The position numbers and the translations under genes were made by a program. From Streptomyces sp. NRRL F-4489 (lineage in GTDB: Bacteria; Actinomycetota; Actinomycetes; Streptomycetales; Streptomycetaceae): a DNA stretch of 64,000 nucleotides. Below the pieces are notes generated by a model. The model saw nothing but the letters and a program-made list of their open reading frames with translations, was not told the DNA's origin and ran no database searches. Where the stretch lies: positions 62,001 to 126,000 of the forward strand of contig NZ_LLZI01000243.1 in assembly GCF_001509485.1 (NCBI RefSeq). Direction: 5' to 3'. Below are positions 20,446 through 28,845 of the stretch, in pieces. How positions within the stretch are numbered: the stretch's first letter is position 1; each line of letters begins with the position of its first letter.

Positions 20446-21909
20446 CTACGCCGGGCAGGAGGCGACCGCGGCCGCCGCACGGGCCGCGCGCCGGCCCGGG
20501 CCGAACAGCTTCCCGGCCAGCACCGTGCCCGCGATGATCAGACCGCCCGCCACCAGGGCGCCCCGGGCGCCGACCACCTGCATCAGCACACCGAGCAGCG
20601 GCGGGCCCACCAGCCCCCAGCCGGTGCTCAGCGTCCGCCAGACACCCAGCACCCGGCCGCGCATATGCGGCGGCGGGTCGGTCTGCAGGACCGTCGTACC
20701 GGCGGTGTCGGAGACCGACTCGACCACCGACATCGGCAGGACCAGGAGCAGGAGGACCAGCAGCGACGGGGAGACGCCGGCGACGACCTGGAGCAGTGCG
20801 CCGGCCGCGGCCAGCCCGCCGACCAGCGTCACCGAGGGGCTGCGCAGCCGGGCCGCGACGACCGCGCCGAGGATGCCGCCGGCGGCCAGCACGGTGGAGA
20901 CCGTGCCGAAGGCGCCCGCGCCCGCGCCGAGCGGACCGGTGACGAGGACGGCGAGGGTGAGGGTGTAGTTCCGGCCGAAGACGGCGCTCAGTCCGGTGAT
21001 CACCGCCAGGCCCACCAGGCGCGGCCGGCGGAGGAAGAACATCAGCCCTTCGCGGGCGCTGCCGCCGGCCTCGGGCTCCGGGGCGGCGGCCGGCGGCGCG
21101 GCCGGCTCGGGCGCGCCGGACGGTGCCCGCAGGGCCGCGGGCGCCGGGCGGAGGAACGGGATCACCGCCGTGACGAAGAGGAAGGACAGGCCGTTGGCGG
21201 CATAGGCCGCGCCGGTGCCGAGGGTGCCCACCGCCACACCGGCCAGTGCGGTACCGCCCAGCCGGCCGACGCTGTGCACCAGCGAGCCGACGGCGATCGC
21301 GGACGGTACGTCGGCGGTCGGCACCAGGTCGTTGCCCAGCAGGGCGCACGCGGGACCGTCGATGGTGGCGATCAGACCGGTGACACCGGCCAGCGCGAGC
21401 AGGATGCCGTAGTTCAGCTGCCCGGTGGCGAGCAGGATCGCGGTGGTGAAGGCGACCAGGCCGAGCACCGCCTGGCTCACCGCGGCGGTGAGCTTGCGCG
21501 GCCAGCGGTCCACTGCGGCCCCGCCGATCAGGCCCATCAGCAGCCCGGGACCCGCCTGCACGGCCAGCGAGAGACCGGTGGCCGCGGCGGAGTGCGTCAG
21601 CTGGAGGACCAGCAGGTTCTGCACCGTGAGCTGCATCCACGTACCGACGTTGGACAGCAGGTTGGCCACCGACCACCAGCGCATGCTGCGGTAGCGCAGC
21701 GAGCGCCACGGGGCGTGGTCCTCGCCATGGCCGCCGGACCCGGGCTTGCGCCGCGTCAGCAGCAGCCGGGCGGCGGCCAGGGTGCGGCGGGGCGCCGGGC
21801 CGGCGGCCGGGGGTTCGTACGGGGGCGTGGGTTCGGAGGGGAGGGTGTCGGACTCGGGCGGGGGCGCCTGTCCGGGGATGCGGGCAGGGGCGAGGGCGGG
21901 AGAAGGCAC
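20446..21909 (-). CDS. MFS exporter, EntS/MFS_3 type (487 aa)
   Basis: Twelve-segment major facilitator. A Pro-rich soluble N terminus of about 75 residues precedes MRWWSVANLLSNVGTWMQLT, the classic first helix of EntS-like drug or siderophore exporters; VQAGPGLLMGLIGGAAVDRW is the motif-A loop; a soluble Pro/Ala linker splits the two halves near residue 260. Substrate unknown. The GTG at 21909 has no clear ribosome-binding site, and a later start before the first helix is possible. Confidence 0.87.
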   Translation of the reverse strand: MPSPALAPARIPGQAPPPESDTLPSEPTPPYEPPAAGPAPRRTLAAARLLLTRRKPGSGGHGEDHAPWRSLRYRSMRWWSVANLLSNVGTWMQLTVQNLLVLQLTHSAAATGLSLAVQAGPGLLMGLIGGAAVDRWPRKLTAAVSQAVLGLVAFTTAILLATGQLNYGILLALAGVTGLIATIDGPACALLGNDLVPTADVPSAIAVGSLVHSVGRLGGTALAGVAVGTLGTGAAYAANGLSFLFVTAVIPFLRPAPAALRAPSGAPEPAAPPAAAPEPEAGGSAREGLMFFLRRPRLVGLAVITGLSAVFGRNYTLTLAVLVTGPLGAGAGAFGTVSTVLAAGGILGAVVAARLRSPSVTLVGGLAAAGALLQVVAGVSPSLLVLLLLVLPMSVVESVSDTAGTTVLQTDPPPHMRGRVLGVWRTLSTGWGLVGPPLLGVLMQVVGARGALVAGGLIIAGTVLAGKLFGPGRRAARAAAAVASCPA

Positions 21910-22096
21910 AGCGGCAAGACCTTGTGAGGAGCCCGTCAGGCTCGCAGAGCGGTGGGGCCGGCGCGCGGCGCACGACTGCGTGCGGCGACCGTGCCGGGGG
22001 CTGGCGGTGCTGGGCTCGGGCCGGGCCGACTGCCACGGAACCTCGCGGGCTCAGCGGTGTCCCATCCTCACAGAACGCCTCATACGGAGAAAAGCG

Positions 22097-22176
22097 GACG
22101 CGGCGTGGGGTGGCTCACGCCGCGTCGCACGCGCCCGCCATGTGCCTTGCGCTACAAGGCAGATGGCGGGCGCGTG
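22097..22176 (-). terminator. Double hairpin, minus-strand terminator of the DUF5709 gene
   Basis: Outer element: 14-bp arm 22128-22141 pairs with 22163-22176, then a single mismatch and 7 more pairs (22143-22149 with 22155-22161) around a 5-nt loop. A second hairpin, GACGCGGCGTG (22097-22107) with 22116-22126, follows on the minus strand and is followed by a CTTTTCTCC tract. The other bases of the 299-bp gap 21910-22208 show no gene. Confidence 0.85.
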
Positions 22177-22208
22177 GGCTTGCTCACAGCGGGCCGGGGC
22201 GGTGCCGG

Positions 22209-22556
22209 TCAGCCACGGTCCGTGCGCGTGTCATCGCGCACCCGCACCGCGTCCTCCTCGGCGGGCGCCGGGGTGACGTCGTCGGGGCCCGCCTGCCTGG
22301 GGGCCGCGCCGCCCGCGCCGGTATCGGGCTCCTCCTCGGCCAGCCGCTCGTCCAGGCTCTCGCCGCGCCGCTGCTCCCGGGCCGTGACGCCTTCGCCGGC
22401 CGCGTACGGCTCGTCGGCGGGGGAGTAGCCCGCGTCGAGCAGCTGGTCCGGATCGGCCTGGCCCAGCGTGTTCTCCGGGTCCGGCCCGCGGGCCGCGTCC
22501 TCGGCGTCCTGCTGGTCCGGCTGGTAGACCTCGTCGCCCATGGCGTCATCCGACAT
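22209..22556 (-). CDS. DUF5709 protein (115 aa)
   Basis: Acidic protein starting MSDDAMGDEVYQPDQQDAED with NTLGQADPDQLLDAGYSPAD, EPYAAGEGVTAREQRRGESL and DERLAEEEPD, the diagnostic DUF5709 pattern found across streptomycetes. It is predicted mostly disordered. ATG 22556 has GAAAGGTG upstream. Function unknown. Confidence 0.88.
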   Translation of the reverse strand: MSDDAMGDEVYQPDQQDAEDAARGPDPENTLGQADPDQLLDAGYSPADEPYAAGEGVTAREQRRGESLDERLAEEEPDTGAGGAAPRQAGPDDVTPAPAEEDAVRVRDDTRTDRG

Positions 22557-22753
22557 CTCGCGCACCTTTCGTCGCGGGGCGGTCCCGGGGCCCGCCCCTC
22601 CCTCCAGGAATGCCACGGATGCGGCAGCCGGTCCAGTGCGGTCGCGGGCGGACCGGGCCGCGGCCACAGTGGGAGAGCCGCGCCCCGCGGCGCGCGCCAC
22701 CGGCCGCCCCCGCGGCCCCCCGCCGTGCTCGTACGCGCCCAGGAGGCAGCCCC

Positions 22754-23800
22754 ATGGCCCCGGACCGCCCCCAGCAGCTCCGCATCCCGCCCGGTGACGG
22801 CGGCGCGCCGCGGCTCCTCGTCCTGCGGGCGCTCGGGCTCGGGGACCTGCTGGCGGCGGTCCCCGCGCTCCGGGCGCTGCGCGCCGCCCACCCCCGGCAC
22901 CGCCTCGTCCTCGCCGCGCCCGGCCGGCTCGCCGACGCCGCCCGGGCCACCGGCGCCGTGGACGCGCTGCTGCCCACCCGCGCCGCCGGCCGGGAGGTCC
23001 CCCGGCGCCTCGACTGGCCGGGCCCGCCACCCGACCTCGCCGTGGACCTGCACGGCAACGGCCCGGAGAGCCGGGGCGTCCTCCAGCGGCTCCGGCCGGC
23101 CCGGCTCCTTGCCTACGCGTCCCCCGGCGCCCCCGCGCCCGTCGGACCGGCCTGGCGGGACGACGAACACGAACGGGACCGCTGGTGCCGGCTGCTCACC
23201 TGGTACGGCCTGGCCGCCGACCCCGCCGACCTGCGCATCGCGCCGCCGGACCGGCCCTCCCCGGTTCCCGGCGCGCTCGTCGTCCACCCGGGTGCCGACG
23301 CCCCCGCGCGGCGCTGGCCACCGGAGCGGTTCGCGGCGGTCGCCCGGGCGCTGCACCGGGCCGGGCACCGGGTCGTGATCACCGCCGGGGCCGGCGAGGG
23401 GCCGCTGGCCCGGTGGGTCGCGGCGCGCGCGGGGCTGTCCCCGGAGGCGGTCCTCGGCGGCGCCGCCGACGTCCCGTTCGCCGACCTGGCCGCCCTGGTG
23501 GCGCATGCCCGCGCGGTCCTCGTCGGGGACACCGGACTCGCCCACCTCGCCACCGCCCTCGGCACCCCCTCCGTGGTGCTGTTCGGCCCGGTCGCACCGC
23601 GCCTGTGGGGCCCGCCGCACACGGCCCGCCACCGGGTGCTCTGGCATCCGGACGGCGACGACCGCCCGCGCCCGGGTGACGCGCACGGCGACCGGCCGGA
23701 CGCCCGGCTGCTGCGGATCACCGTGTCCGAAGCGCTCGCCGCGCTCGACGCGCTCCCGGAACCGGACCGGACGCCCGTACGGAAGGAACCGGCCCGATGA
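22754..23800 (+). CDS. GT9-family glycosyltransferase, heptosyltransferase type (348 aa)
   Basis: ADP-heptose:LPS-heptosyltransferase fold. RLLVLRALGLGDLLAAVPAL is the N-terminal acceptor-side motif, VVHPGADAPARRWPPERFA starts the nucleotide-sugar domain near residue 175, and VLVGDTGLAHLATALGTPSV (about residues 255-275) is the GT9 signature. RBS AGGAGGC precedes ATG 22754. The Streptomyces envelope has no LPS, so the acceptor must differ. First of two plus-strand genes facing the large minus-strand sugar operon. Confidence 0.9.
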   Translation: MAPDRPQQLRIPPGDGGAPRLLVLRALGLGDLLAAVPALRALRAAHPRHRLVLAAPGRLADAARATGAVDALLPTRAAGREVPRRLDWPGPPPDLAVDLHGNGPESRGVLQRLRPARLLAYASPGAPAPVGPAWRDDEHERDRWCRLLTWYGLAADPADLRIAPPDRPSPVPGALVVHPGADAPARRWPPERFAAVARALHRAGHRVVITAGAGEGPLARWVAARAGLSPEAVLGGAADVPFADLAALVAHARAVLVGDTGLAHLATALGTPSVVLFGPVAPRLWGPPHTARHRVLWHPDGDDRPRPGDAHGDRPDARLLRITVSEALAALDALPEPDRTPVRKEPAR

Positions 23801-24750
23801 CCGCCCCCCGGGTGCTGCTCACCGGCTGGTTCAGCTTCCTCGACGGCGAGGTCACGGCCGGCGACGCGCTCGCCGCCGAGGTCGTCGGGCACGCGCTGCG
23901 CACCGCCGGACTGCCCTGCGACACGGCCTGGTCCCCGGCCTTCCGGCCCGGCGCGCTCCACCTCGACGCCCTCGACCCCGCCCGCTACACCCACCTGGTG
24001 TTCGCCTGCGGCCCGGTGCACTCCCGCGAGCCGGCGGGCGGCGGCCGCAGCCCGCTGCTCGCCCTGCACGACCGCTTCCCGGCCGCCCGCCGCATCGCCG
24101 TGGGGGTGTCGGTGCCCGACCCCGACGACTCCGCCGTCCGCCGCTTCCACACCGTCCTGCCGCGCGACGGCGCCGGGCGGCCGGCGGCGGATCTGAGCCT
24201 GTCGGCCCCGGTACCGCCCGCGCTGCCCCTGGTGGGCGTGGTGCTCACCGGCGGCCAGCACGAGTACGGCGCGCGGCGGCGGCACGCGGAGGTGTCCCGG
24301 ACGCTCGGCGCCTGGCTGGTGCGGGCCGGGGTGGCGCGGCTGGCCCTGGACACCCGGCTGGACAGCCGCGACTGGCGGCTGCCCGCCACCCCGGACGAAC
24401 TCCACACCGTCCTCGCCCGCCTCGACGCGGTGGTCACCACCCGGCTGCACGGGCTGGTGCTCGCCCTGCGGGCCGGCACCCCCGCGCTCGCGGTGGACCC
24501 GGTCGCCGGCGGCGCCAAGGTCAGCGCGCAGGCCGCCGCACTGGGCTGGCCGGCGGTGCTGCGCGGCGAGGACCTGCGGCCGGCGGACTTCCACCACTGG
24601 CTCGACTGGTGCCTCTCGGACGCCGGCCGCGCCCGCGCCCTCGCCCACACCACCGCCCCCGTGGACGGCACCCTGCTCCGCCGCCTCCTGGACCACCTGC
24701 CGGCCGGCGAACGGACCGGCGCCCCGGCCCACGCGGAGCAGCGGCGATGA
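23797..24750 (+). CDS. Polysaccharide pyruvyl transferase family protein (317 aa)
   Basis: ATGA overlap with the preceding GT9 gene. RVLLTGWFSFLDGEVTAGD opens a CsaB/PssM-like fold; VVLTGGQHEYGARRRHAEVS and LDAVVTTRLHGLVLALRAGT (about residues 208-228, with the conserved TxRxHG) are the family motifs. Typical members add a ketal-linked pyruvate from PEP to a sugar of a surface polymer. Whether this one keeps the activity cannot be judged from sequence alone. Confidence 0.83.
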   Translation: MTAPRVLLTGWFSFLDGEVTAGDALAAEVVGHALRTAGLPCDTAWSPAFRPGALHLDALDPARYTHLVFACGPVHSREPAGGGRSPLLALHDRFPAARRIAVGVSVPDPDDSAVRRFHTVLPRDGAGRPAADLSLSAPVPPALPLVGVVLTGGQHEYGARRRHAEVSRTLGAWLVRAGVARLALDTRLDSRDWRLPATPDELHTVLARLDAVVTTRLHGLVLALRAGTPALAVDPVAGGAKVSAQAAALGWPAVLRGEDLRPADFHHWLDWCLSDAGRARALAHTTAPVDGTLLRRLLDHLPAGERTGAPAHAEQRR

Positions 24751-24793
24751 CGAACGACCCCAGGCGAGCACACCAGCCGTACCGCTCAGCGGC

Positions 24794-25720
24794 TCACCCC
24801 TCGTAAGACCGCGCCGTCGACGCCCGCTGCGGCGCCTCCAGCAGCCGCAGCCGCGCCTCCACCGCGTCCGGCAGCCGCCGCCGCTCCCGCACCAGCCACG
24901 GCAGTCCGGCGGCGGCGTCGGCGAACGCGGCGGCCGAGGTGGCGTCCCGCGGCACGCGGGCCGCCAGCCACGCCGTCCGGCGCAGCGCCACCGGCAGCGG
25001 GCGGCGCAGCCAGGTGAACCACAGGGTGTTGCGGATGCCCCGGCGGCGGCGCTCGGTGGCGTCCCGGTGCGGGGACGCCCGGTGGTGGACGGTCAGCTCG
25101 TCGGCGTAGGCGAGCCACCAGCCGTCCGCCGCCAGGTCCGCGGCGAGCAGCTCCTCCTCGCCGCCGAGCACCAGCCGGGGCGAGAAGCCGCCCGCGGTGT
25201 GGAACGCGTCGGCGCGCAGCACCGTCGCCGCGGCCAGGAACGACCCCAGCGCCGGGCCCGGGAGCCACGGCGGCCCCGGGATCGGCGAGTTCCGCAGTTC
25301 GCGGATGATCGGGTCCTCGTACGGCGGGCGGTCCGGCGGCTCCGGGCCGTCCGGGTGCGGATGCGCCACGATCCGCGCGGTGACGGCCGCCAGTCCGCCG
25401 TGCGCGTCCAGCAGATCGGCGGCACCGCTCAGCGAACCGGGGTGCCACCACGAGTCGTCGTCGCAGAATGCCAGGTACGGGGTGGTGGCGGTGCGCGCGG
25501 CGAGGTTGCGGCCGACCGCGCCGAGGTTGCGGTCGAGGACCAGTAGCCGTACGGGCAGCGGATGGGCCCGGACCGCCGCGGCGGTGCCGTCGCGGGAGGC
25601 GTTGTCGACCACGGTGACCGGCGGCCGCTCGGGCAGCTCGGCCAGCCGGTCGAGGGTGTGCAGGAGGTCGGCCCGGCGGTTGCGGGTGATGACGATGACG
25701 GTGGTCCGCGGGTCGGTCAC
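24794..25720 (-). CDS. GT2-family glycosyltransferase (308 aa)
   Basis: GT-A fold: TTVIVITRNRRADLLHTLDR, PVTVVDNASRDGTAAAV, the LDRNLGAVGRNLAARTATTP loop and the metal-binding FCDDDSWW (DxD, about residues 95-102). A C-terminal basic helical part follows. GTG 25720 has GAGGAG upstream; the frame continues further upstream with unrelated content. Converges on the pyruvyl-transferase gene. Close in layout to the next GT2, so the two are probably a duplication. Confidence 0.88.
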   Translation of the reverse strand: MTDPRTTVIVITRNRRADLLHTLDRLAELPERPPVTVVDNASRDGTAAAVRAHPLPVRLLVLDRNLGAVGRNLAARTATTPYLAFCDDDSWWHPGSLSGAADLLDAHGGLAAVTARIVAHPHPDGPEPPDRPPYEDPIIRELRNSPIPGPPWLPGPALGSFLAAATVLRADAFHTAGGFSPRLVLGGEEELLAADLAADGWWLAYADELTVHHRASPHRDATERRRRGIRNTLWFTWLRRPLPVALRRTAWLAARVPRDATSAAAFADAAAGLPWLVRERRRLPDAVEARLRLLEAPQRASTARSYEG

Positions 25721-25775
25721 GGCACGGCTCCTCGGCACGGCGGCGGCTGGCGGCGGCACGCTCAACTGGATTGCG

Positions 25776-26666
25776 TTACGGGGGAGTTGGTGGGCGTTCG
25801 AGGACGCGGACCCGCCGCTCGACATGGGGCGGGAGGCGGCGGCGGCGGGCCAGCGCGGCCGGCAGCCGGCGGGCCGCCTCCGCCAGCGCGCGGCGGGAAT
25901 CGGCGTCGCCCACGCCCTCGTACGCCAGCCGCGCGGTCTGCGCCAGGGCGGCGTTCACCGGCCGCCGCAGCCAGGCGGTGAGCAGCGCGTTGCGGCGGGT
26001 CCGGACGGTCCGTCCCGGGCGCGGCCGGTCCGTCCCGGACTCCGGGTCATGGCGGGCGATCAGCTCCGCGCAGTGCACCACCGCCCAGCCCGCCGCCACC
26101 AGGTCCATGGCCAGCAGCGACTCCTCCGCCCCGAAGTGCAGCACGGGGTGGAAACCGCCGACCGCCAGGAACGCCCGCCGCCGCAGCACCGCCGCGCAGG
26201 CCAGGAAACCCAGCACCGAGGGGCCGGGCAGGCCGGGCTCCCGGCCCAGCGGGGAGTGGGCCAGCTCGGCGTTGAGCGGGTCCGGCGCACCGGACGGGCC
26301 GACGAGCGTACTGGCCGCCACCAGCCCGAGCCGCGGATGGGCGTCGAACAGCTCCGCCGCGCGGGCCAGCGCCCCCGGCTCCCACCAGGAGTCGTCGTCG
26401 CTGAAGGCGACATACGGGGTGTCCAGCGCCGCCGCCCCGTAGGTGCGGCCCACCGCCCCCAGGTTGCGGCCCGGCGACAGGACCCGTACGCCGGGGTGGC
26501 GGGCGCGGACCGCGGCGGCGGTTCCGTCCGACGAGCCGTTGTCCACGACGACCACCGGCGGCCGCTCGGGGAGCCGCACCAGCGCGTCCACGGTGCGCAG
26601 CAGGCTCCGGCGGCGGTCGCGGGTGATCACCACGACGCCCACCCGGGGAGCCGGCCGCGCGCTCAC
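25776..26666 (-). CDS. GT2-family glycosyltransferase (296 aa)
   Basis: Same domain plan as the gene after it: RVGVVVITRDRRRSLLRTVD, VVVVDNGSSDGTAAAV, SPGRNLGAVGRTYGAAALDT and FSDDDSWW. GTG 26666 overlaps the hldE stop by four bases (GTGA on the minus strand), so it is coupled to heptose activation. Donor and acceptor unknown; use of the cluster's heptose is a reasonable guess. Confidence 0.88.
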   Translation of the reverse strand: MSARPAPRVGVVVITRDRRRSLLRTVDALVRLPERPPVVVVDNGSSDGTAAAVRARHPGVRVLSPGRNLGAVGRTYGAAALDTPYVAFSDDDSWWEPGALARAAELFDAHPRLGLVAASTLVGPSGAPDPLNAELAHSPLGREPGLPGPSVLGFLACAAVLRRRAFLAVGGFHPVLHFGAEESLLAMDLVAAGWAVVHCAELIARHDPESGTDRPRPGRTVRTRRNALLTAWLRRPVNAALAQTARLAYEGVGDADSRRALAEAARRLPAALARRRRLPPHVERRVRVLERPPTPP

Positions 26667-28075
26667 GGGTCGGAGTCCCGCCGGACGGCGGCGGTCCGGG
26701 CCGCGCGCCGGGCCAGCGTCGTCGTCGAATGCCCGTCGAGATACGGCAGGACCAGCGCCTGGCCGCCCCACTCCTGGAGCGCGGTGGCCTCCGGCAGGGT
26801 GTCCACGGTGTAGTCGCCGCCCTTGACCCAGATATCGGGGCGGAGCCGGCGCAGCAGCCGCACCGGGGAGTTCTCCTCGAACACCGCGACCGCGTCCACG
26901 CAGCCCAGGCCCGCCAGCACCCGGATCCGGTCCTCGATCCGGGTCAGCGGACGGCCCGGCCCCTTGAGGCGGCTGACCGAGGCGTCGGAGTTCAGGCAGA
27001 CGATGAGGCAGTCGCCGATCCGCCGGGCGCTCTCCAGCAGGCCCACATGGCCGGCGTGCAGCAGGTCGAAGCAGCCGCCCGCGGCGACCACCACCCCGCC
27101 CCGGGCGCGGACCGCGCGGGCCAGCGCGAAGGGGTCGGTGTCCCGGACCGCGGCCGGCCCGGCGGGCACCGGCCGGTCCGCGCCGTCCCACAGCGCCCGG
27201 CTGCCCGCGCCGCCGGCCGCGACGAACGCCGCCGCCTCGGCCACCGCCAGCTGCACGGCCTCCTCGGGCAGCGCGCCGTCCGCCAGCGCCCCGGCCGCGG
27301 TCGCCGCGAAGCAGTCGCCGGCGCCGCACGGATCGCCGTCCGCCCTATACGGCGCGGGCACCATCATCGGCGAGTCGCCGCCGGCCCGGGCCAGCAGCGC
27401 GCCGCGCGCGCCCAGCGTCACGGCGACCGCGGCGGCGCGCCAGCGGGCGGCCAGCCGCATCGCGCGCAGCGCGTCGGCGCGCAGGGTGCGGCCGTCCTGC
27501 GCGGTCAGCGCGCGGGCCTCGGACCCGTTGGGCGTCACCAACCGCGCGCCGGCGACCGGGCGTTCGCCCCTGGGGTGCGGGTCCCAGACCAGCGGCACCC
27601 GGTGGGCGGCCTCGGCCAGGAAGCGGCGCACCGCGCCCGCGCCGCCGCGTCCGTAGTCGGCGACCAGCACCGCACCGGCGTCGGCGAGCGCGGCCCGCAC
27701 CTCCGGGCCGGGCTCCCCGGGCCGGCCGCCGCCGCGGTCGTAGCGCACCACCGCCCGGCCACCGGCCAGCACCCGGGTCTTCTCGGGCAGGGTCCCGTCC
27801 AGCGGCAGTTCCACCAGCCGCACCGCGCCGTCCAGGGCCCGGCGCGCCTCCTGGCTCGCCCGGTCCTGGCCGAGGGCGGCCACCAGCGTCACCTCCCGGC
27901 CGGTCCGGGCCGCGAGCACGGCGGCCAGGCCCGCGCCGCCGGGCCGGGTGTGGTCCCGCACCACATCGACCACGGGGGCCGGTGCGTCCGGTGCGAGCCG
28001 GGTGGACTCGCCTTCCAGGTCCCGGTCCAGCAGGACGTCGCCGACGACGACCAGCGGCCGGTTGCCGGCGCTCAC
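26663..28075 (-). CDS. hldE: Bifunctional heptose-7-phosphate kinase / heptose-1-phosphate nucleotidyltransferase (470 aa)
   Basis: Two domains. Residues 1-310 are a PfkB/ribokinase-type kinase with PGGAG at 45-49 and anion-hole GAGDCF at 251-256 (catalytic Asp 254). Residues 325-470 are a cytidylyltransferase-like nucleotidyltransferase with GGCFDLLHAGH (HxGH at 340-343), VKGGDYT near 418 and the C-terminal GHSTTTL. This is the HldE/RfaE order. In Gram-negatives it makes heptose-1,7-bisphosphate and then ADP-heptose. The nucleotide (ADP or GDP) cannot be told here. It lies 64 bp downstream of gmhA. Confidence 0.94.
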   Translation of the reverse strand: MSAGNRPLVVVGDVLLDRDLEGESTRLAPDAPAPVVDVVRDHTRPGGAGLAAVLAARTGREVTLVAALGQDRASQEARRALDGAVRLVELPLDGTLPEKTRVLAGGRAVVRYDRGGGRPGEPGPEVRAALADAGAVLVADYGRGGAGAVRRFLAEAAHRVPLVWDPHPRGERPVAGARLVTPNGSEARALTAQDGRTLRADALRAMRLAARWRAAAVAVTLGARGALLARAGGDSPMMVPAPYRADGDPCGAGDCFAATAAGALADGALPEEAVQLAVAEAAAFVAAGGAGSRALWDGADRPVPAGPAAVRDTDPFALARAVRARGGVVVAAGGCFDLLHAGHVGLLESARRIGDCLIVCLNSDASVSRLKGPGRPLTRIEDRIRVLAGLGCVDAVAVFEENSPVRLLRRLRPDIWVKGGDYTVDTLPEATALQEWGGQALVLPYLDGHSTTTLARRAARTAAVRRDSDP

Positions 28076-28139
28076 GACCGGCTCCGGGCGGTGTGCGGCG
28101 GCCCGGGGCGGCGGGCCGGGAAGGGGCAGCGGATGCGGG

Positions 28140-28766
28140 TCATGTGGCGTCCTCCAGGTCGACCGGGATGCGGTCCGGGACGACCGGGCCCAGCGGGCCG
28201 GCGGCGTCGAAGTTCTCGCAGAGGATGTGCAGCGCGATCAGATGGGCCTCCTGGACGGTGGCGGTGGAGCGGGAGGCGATGCACAGCGCCTCGTCGGCGG
28301 CGTCGGCCAGCGGGTTGGGCCGGGGCCCGGTCATCGCCCACACCCGCAGCCCGGTCCGGGCCGCGGTCTCGGCGGCGGCCAGCAGATTGGGGCTGCGGCC
28401 CGAGGTGGACAGCAGCATCAGGATGTCGCCGGGCCGCCCGTGGGCCGCGACCTGGCGGGCGAAGACCTGGTCGAAGCCGTAGTCGTTGCCGATCGCGGTC
28501 ACCGCGGAGGTCTCCGCGTGCAGGGCCACCGCGGAGTAGGCGGGCCGGTCCTGCCGGTAGCGGCCGACGAGTTCGGACGTCAGGTGCTGGGCCTGTGCGG
28601 CGCTGCCCCCGTTGCCCGCCGCCAGCAGGCGGCCCCCCAGGGGCAGCACCTCGTGCAGGCGCGCTGCCCAGCGGGCCAGCTGGGGCAGGCCGGTGCGCCG
28701 CAGCTCGCCCAGGGCCTCGTGCAGTGACTGGCAGTGCTGGTGTGCGCTCTCCAGGGAATGGCTCAT
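28140..28766 (-). CDS. gmhA: Sedoheptulose-7-phosphate isomerase (208 aa)
   Basis: First step of heptose activation: sedoheptulose-7-P to D-glycero-D-manno-heptose-7-P. A SIS-domain enzyme with GNGGSAAQAQHL at 51-62, His 61/Glu 65 in HLTSE, LLSTSGRSPN (119-127) and Gln 172/His 180 in VQEAHLIALH. These match the metal and catalytic positions of characterised GmhA. Full length. ATG 28766 has GAAGGGA upstream. Operon with hldE (64 bp gap) and, 79 bp upstream, with the glycosyltransferases. Confidence 0.94.
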   Translation of the reverse strand: MSHSLESAHQHCQSLHEALGELRRTGLPQLARWAARLHEVLPLGGRLLAAGNGGSAAQAQHLTSELVGRYRQDRPAYSAVALHAETSAVTAIGNDYGFDQVFARQVAAHGRPGDILMLLSTSGRSPNLLAAAETAARTGLRVWAMTGPRPNPLADAADEALCIASRSTATVQEAHLIALHILCENFDAAGPLGPVVPDRIPVDLEDAT

Positions 28767-28845
28767 CAGGCGCGTCCCTTCCGTGCGGGGTCGGGGCCCG
28801 GCCGCGCGATCAACTGCCGTACGCGGGCCGGTATGTGACGTAGCG

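Noticed and set aside
24747..24806. 19-codon frame at the ATGA overlap after the pyruvyl-transferase gene
   Set aside because: Very short, no family-like content, overlaps the end of the converging GT2 gene.
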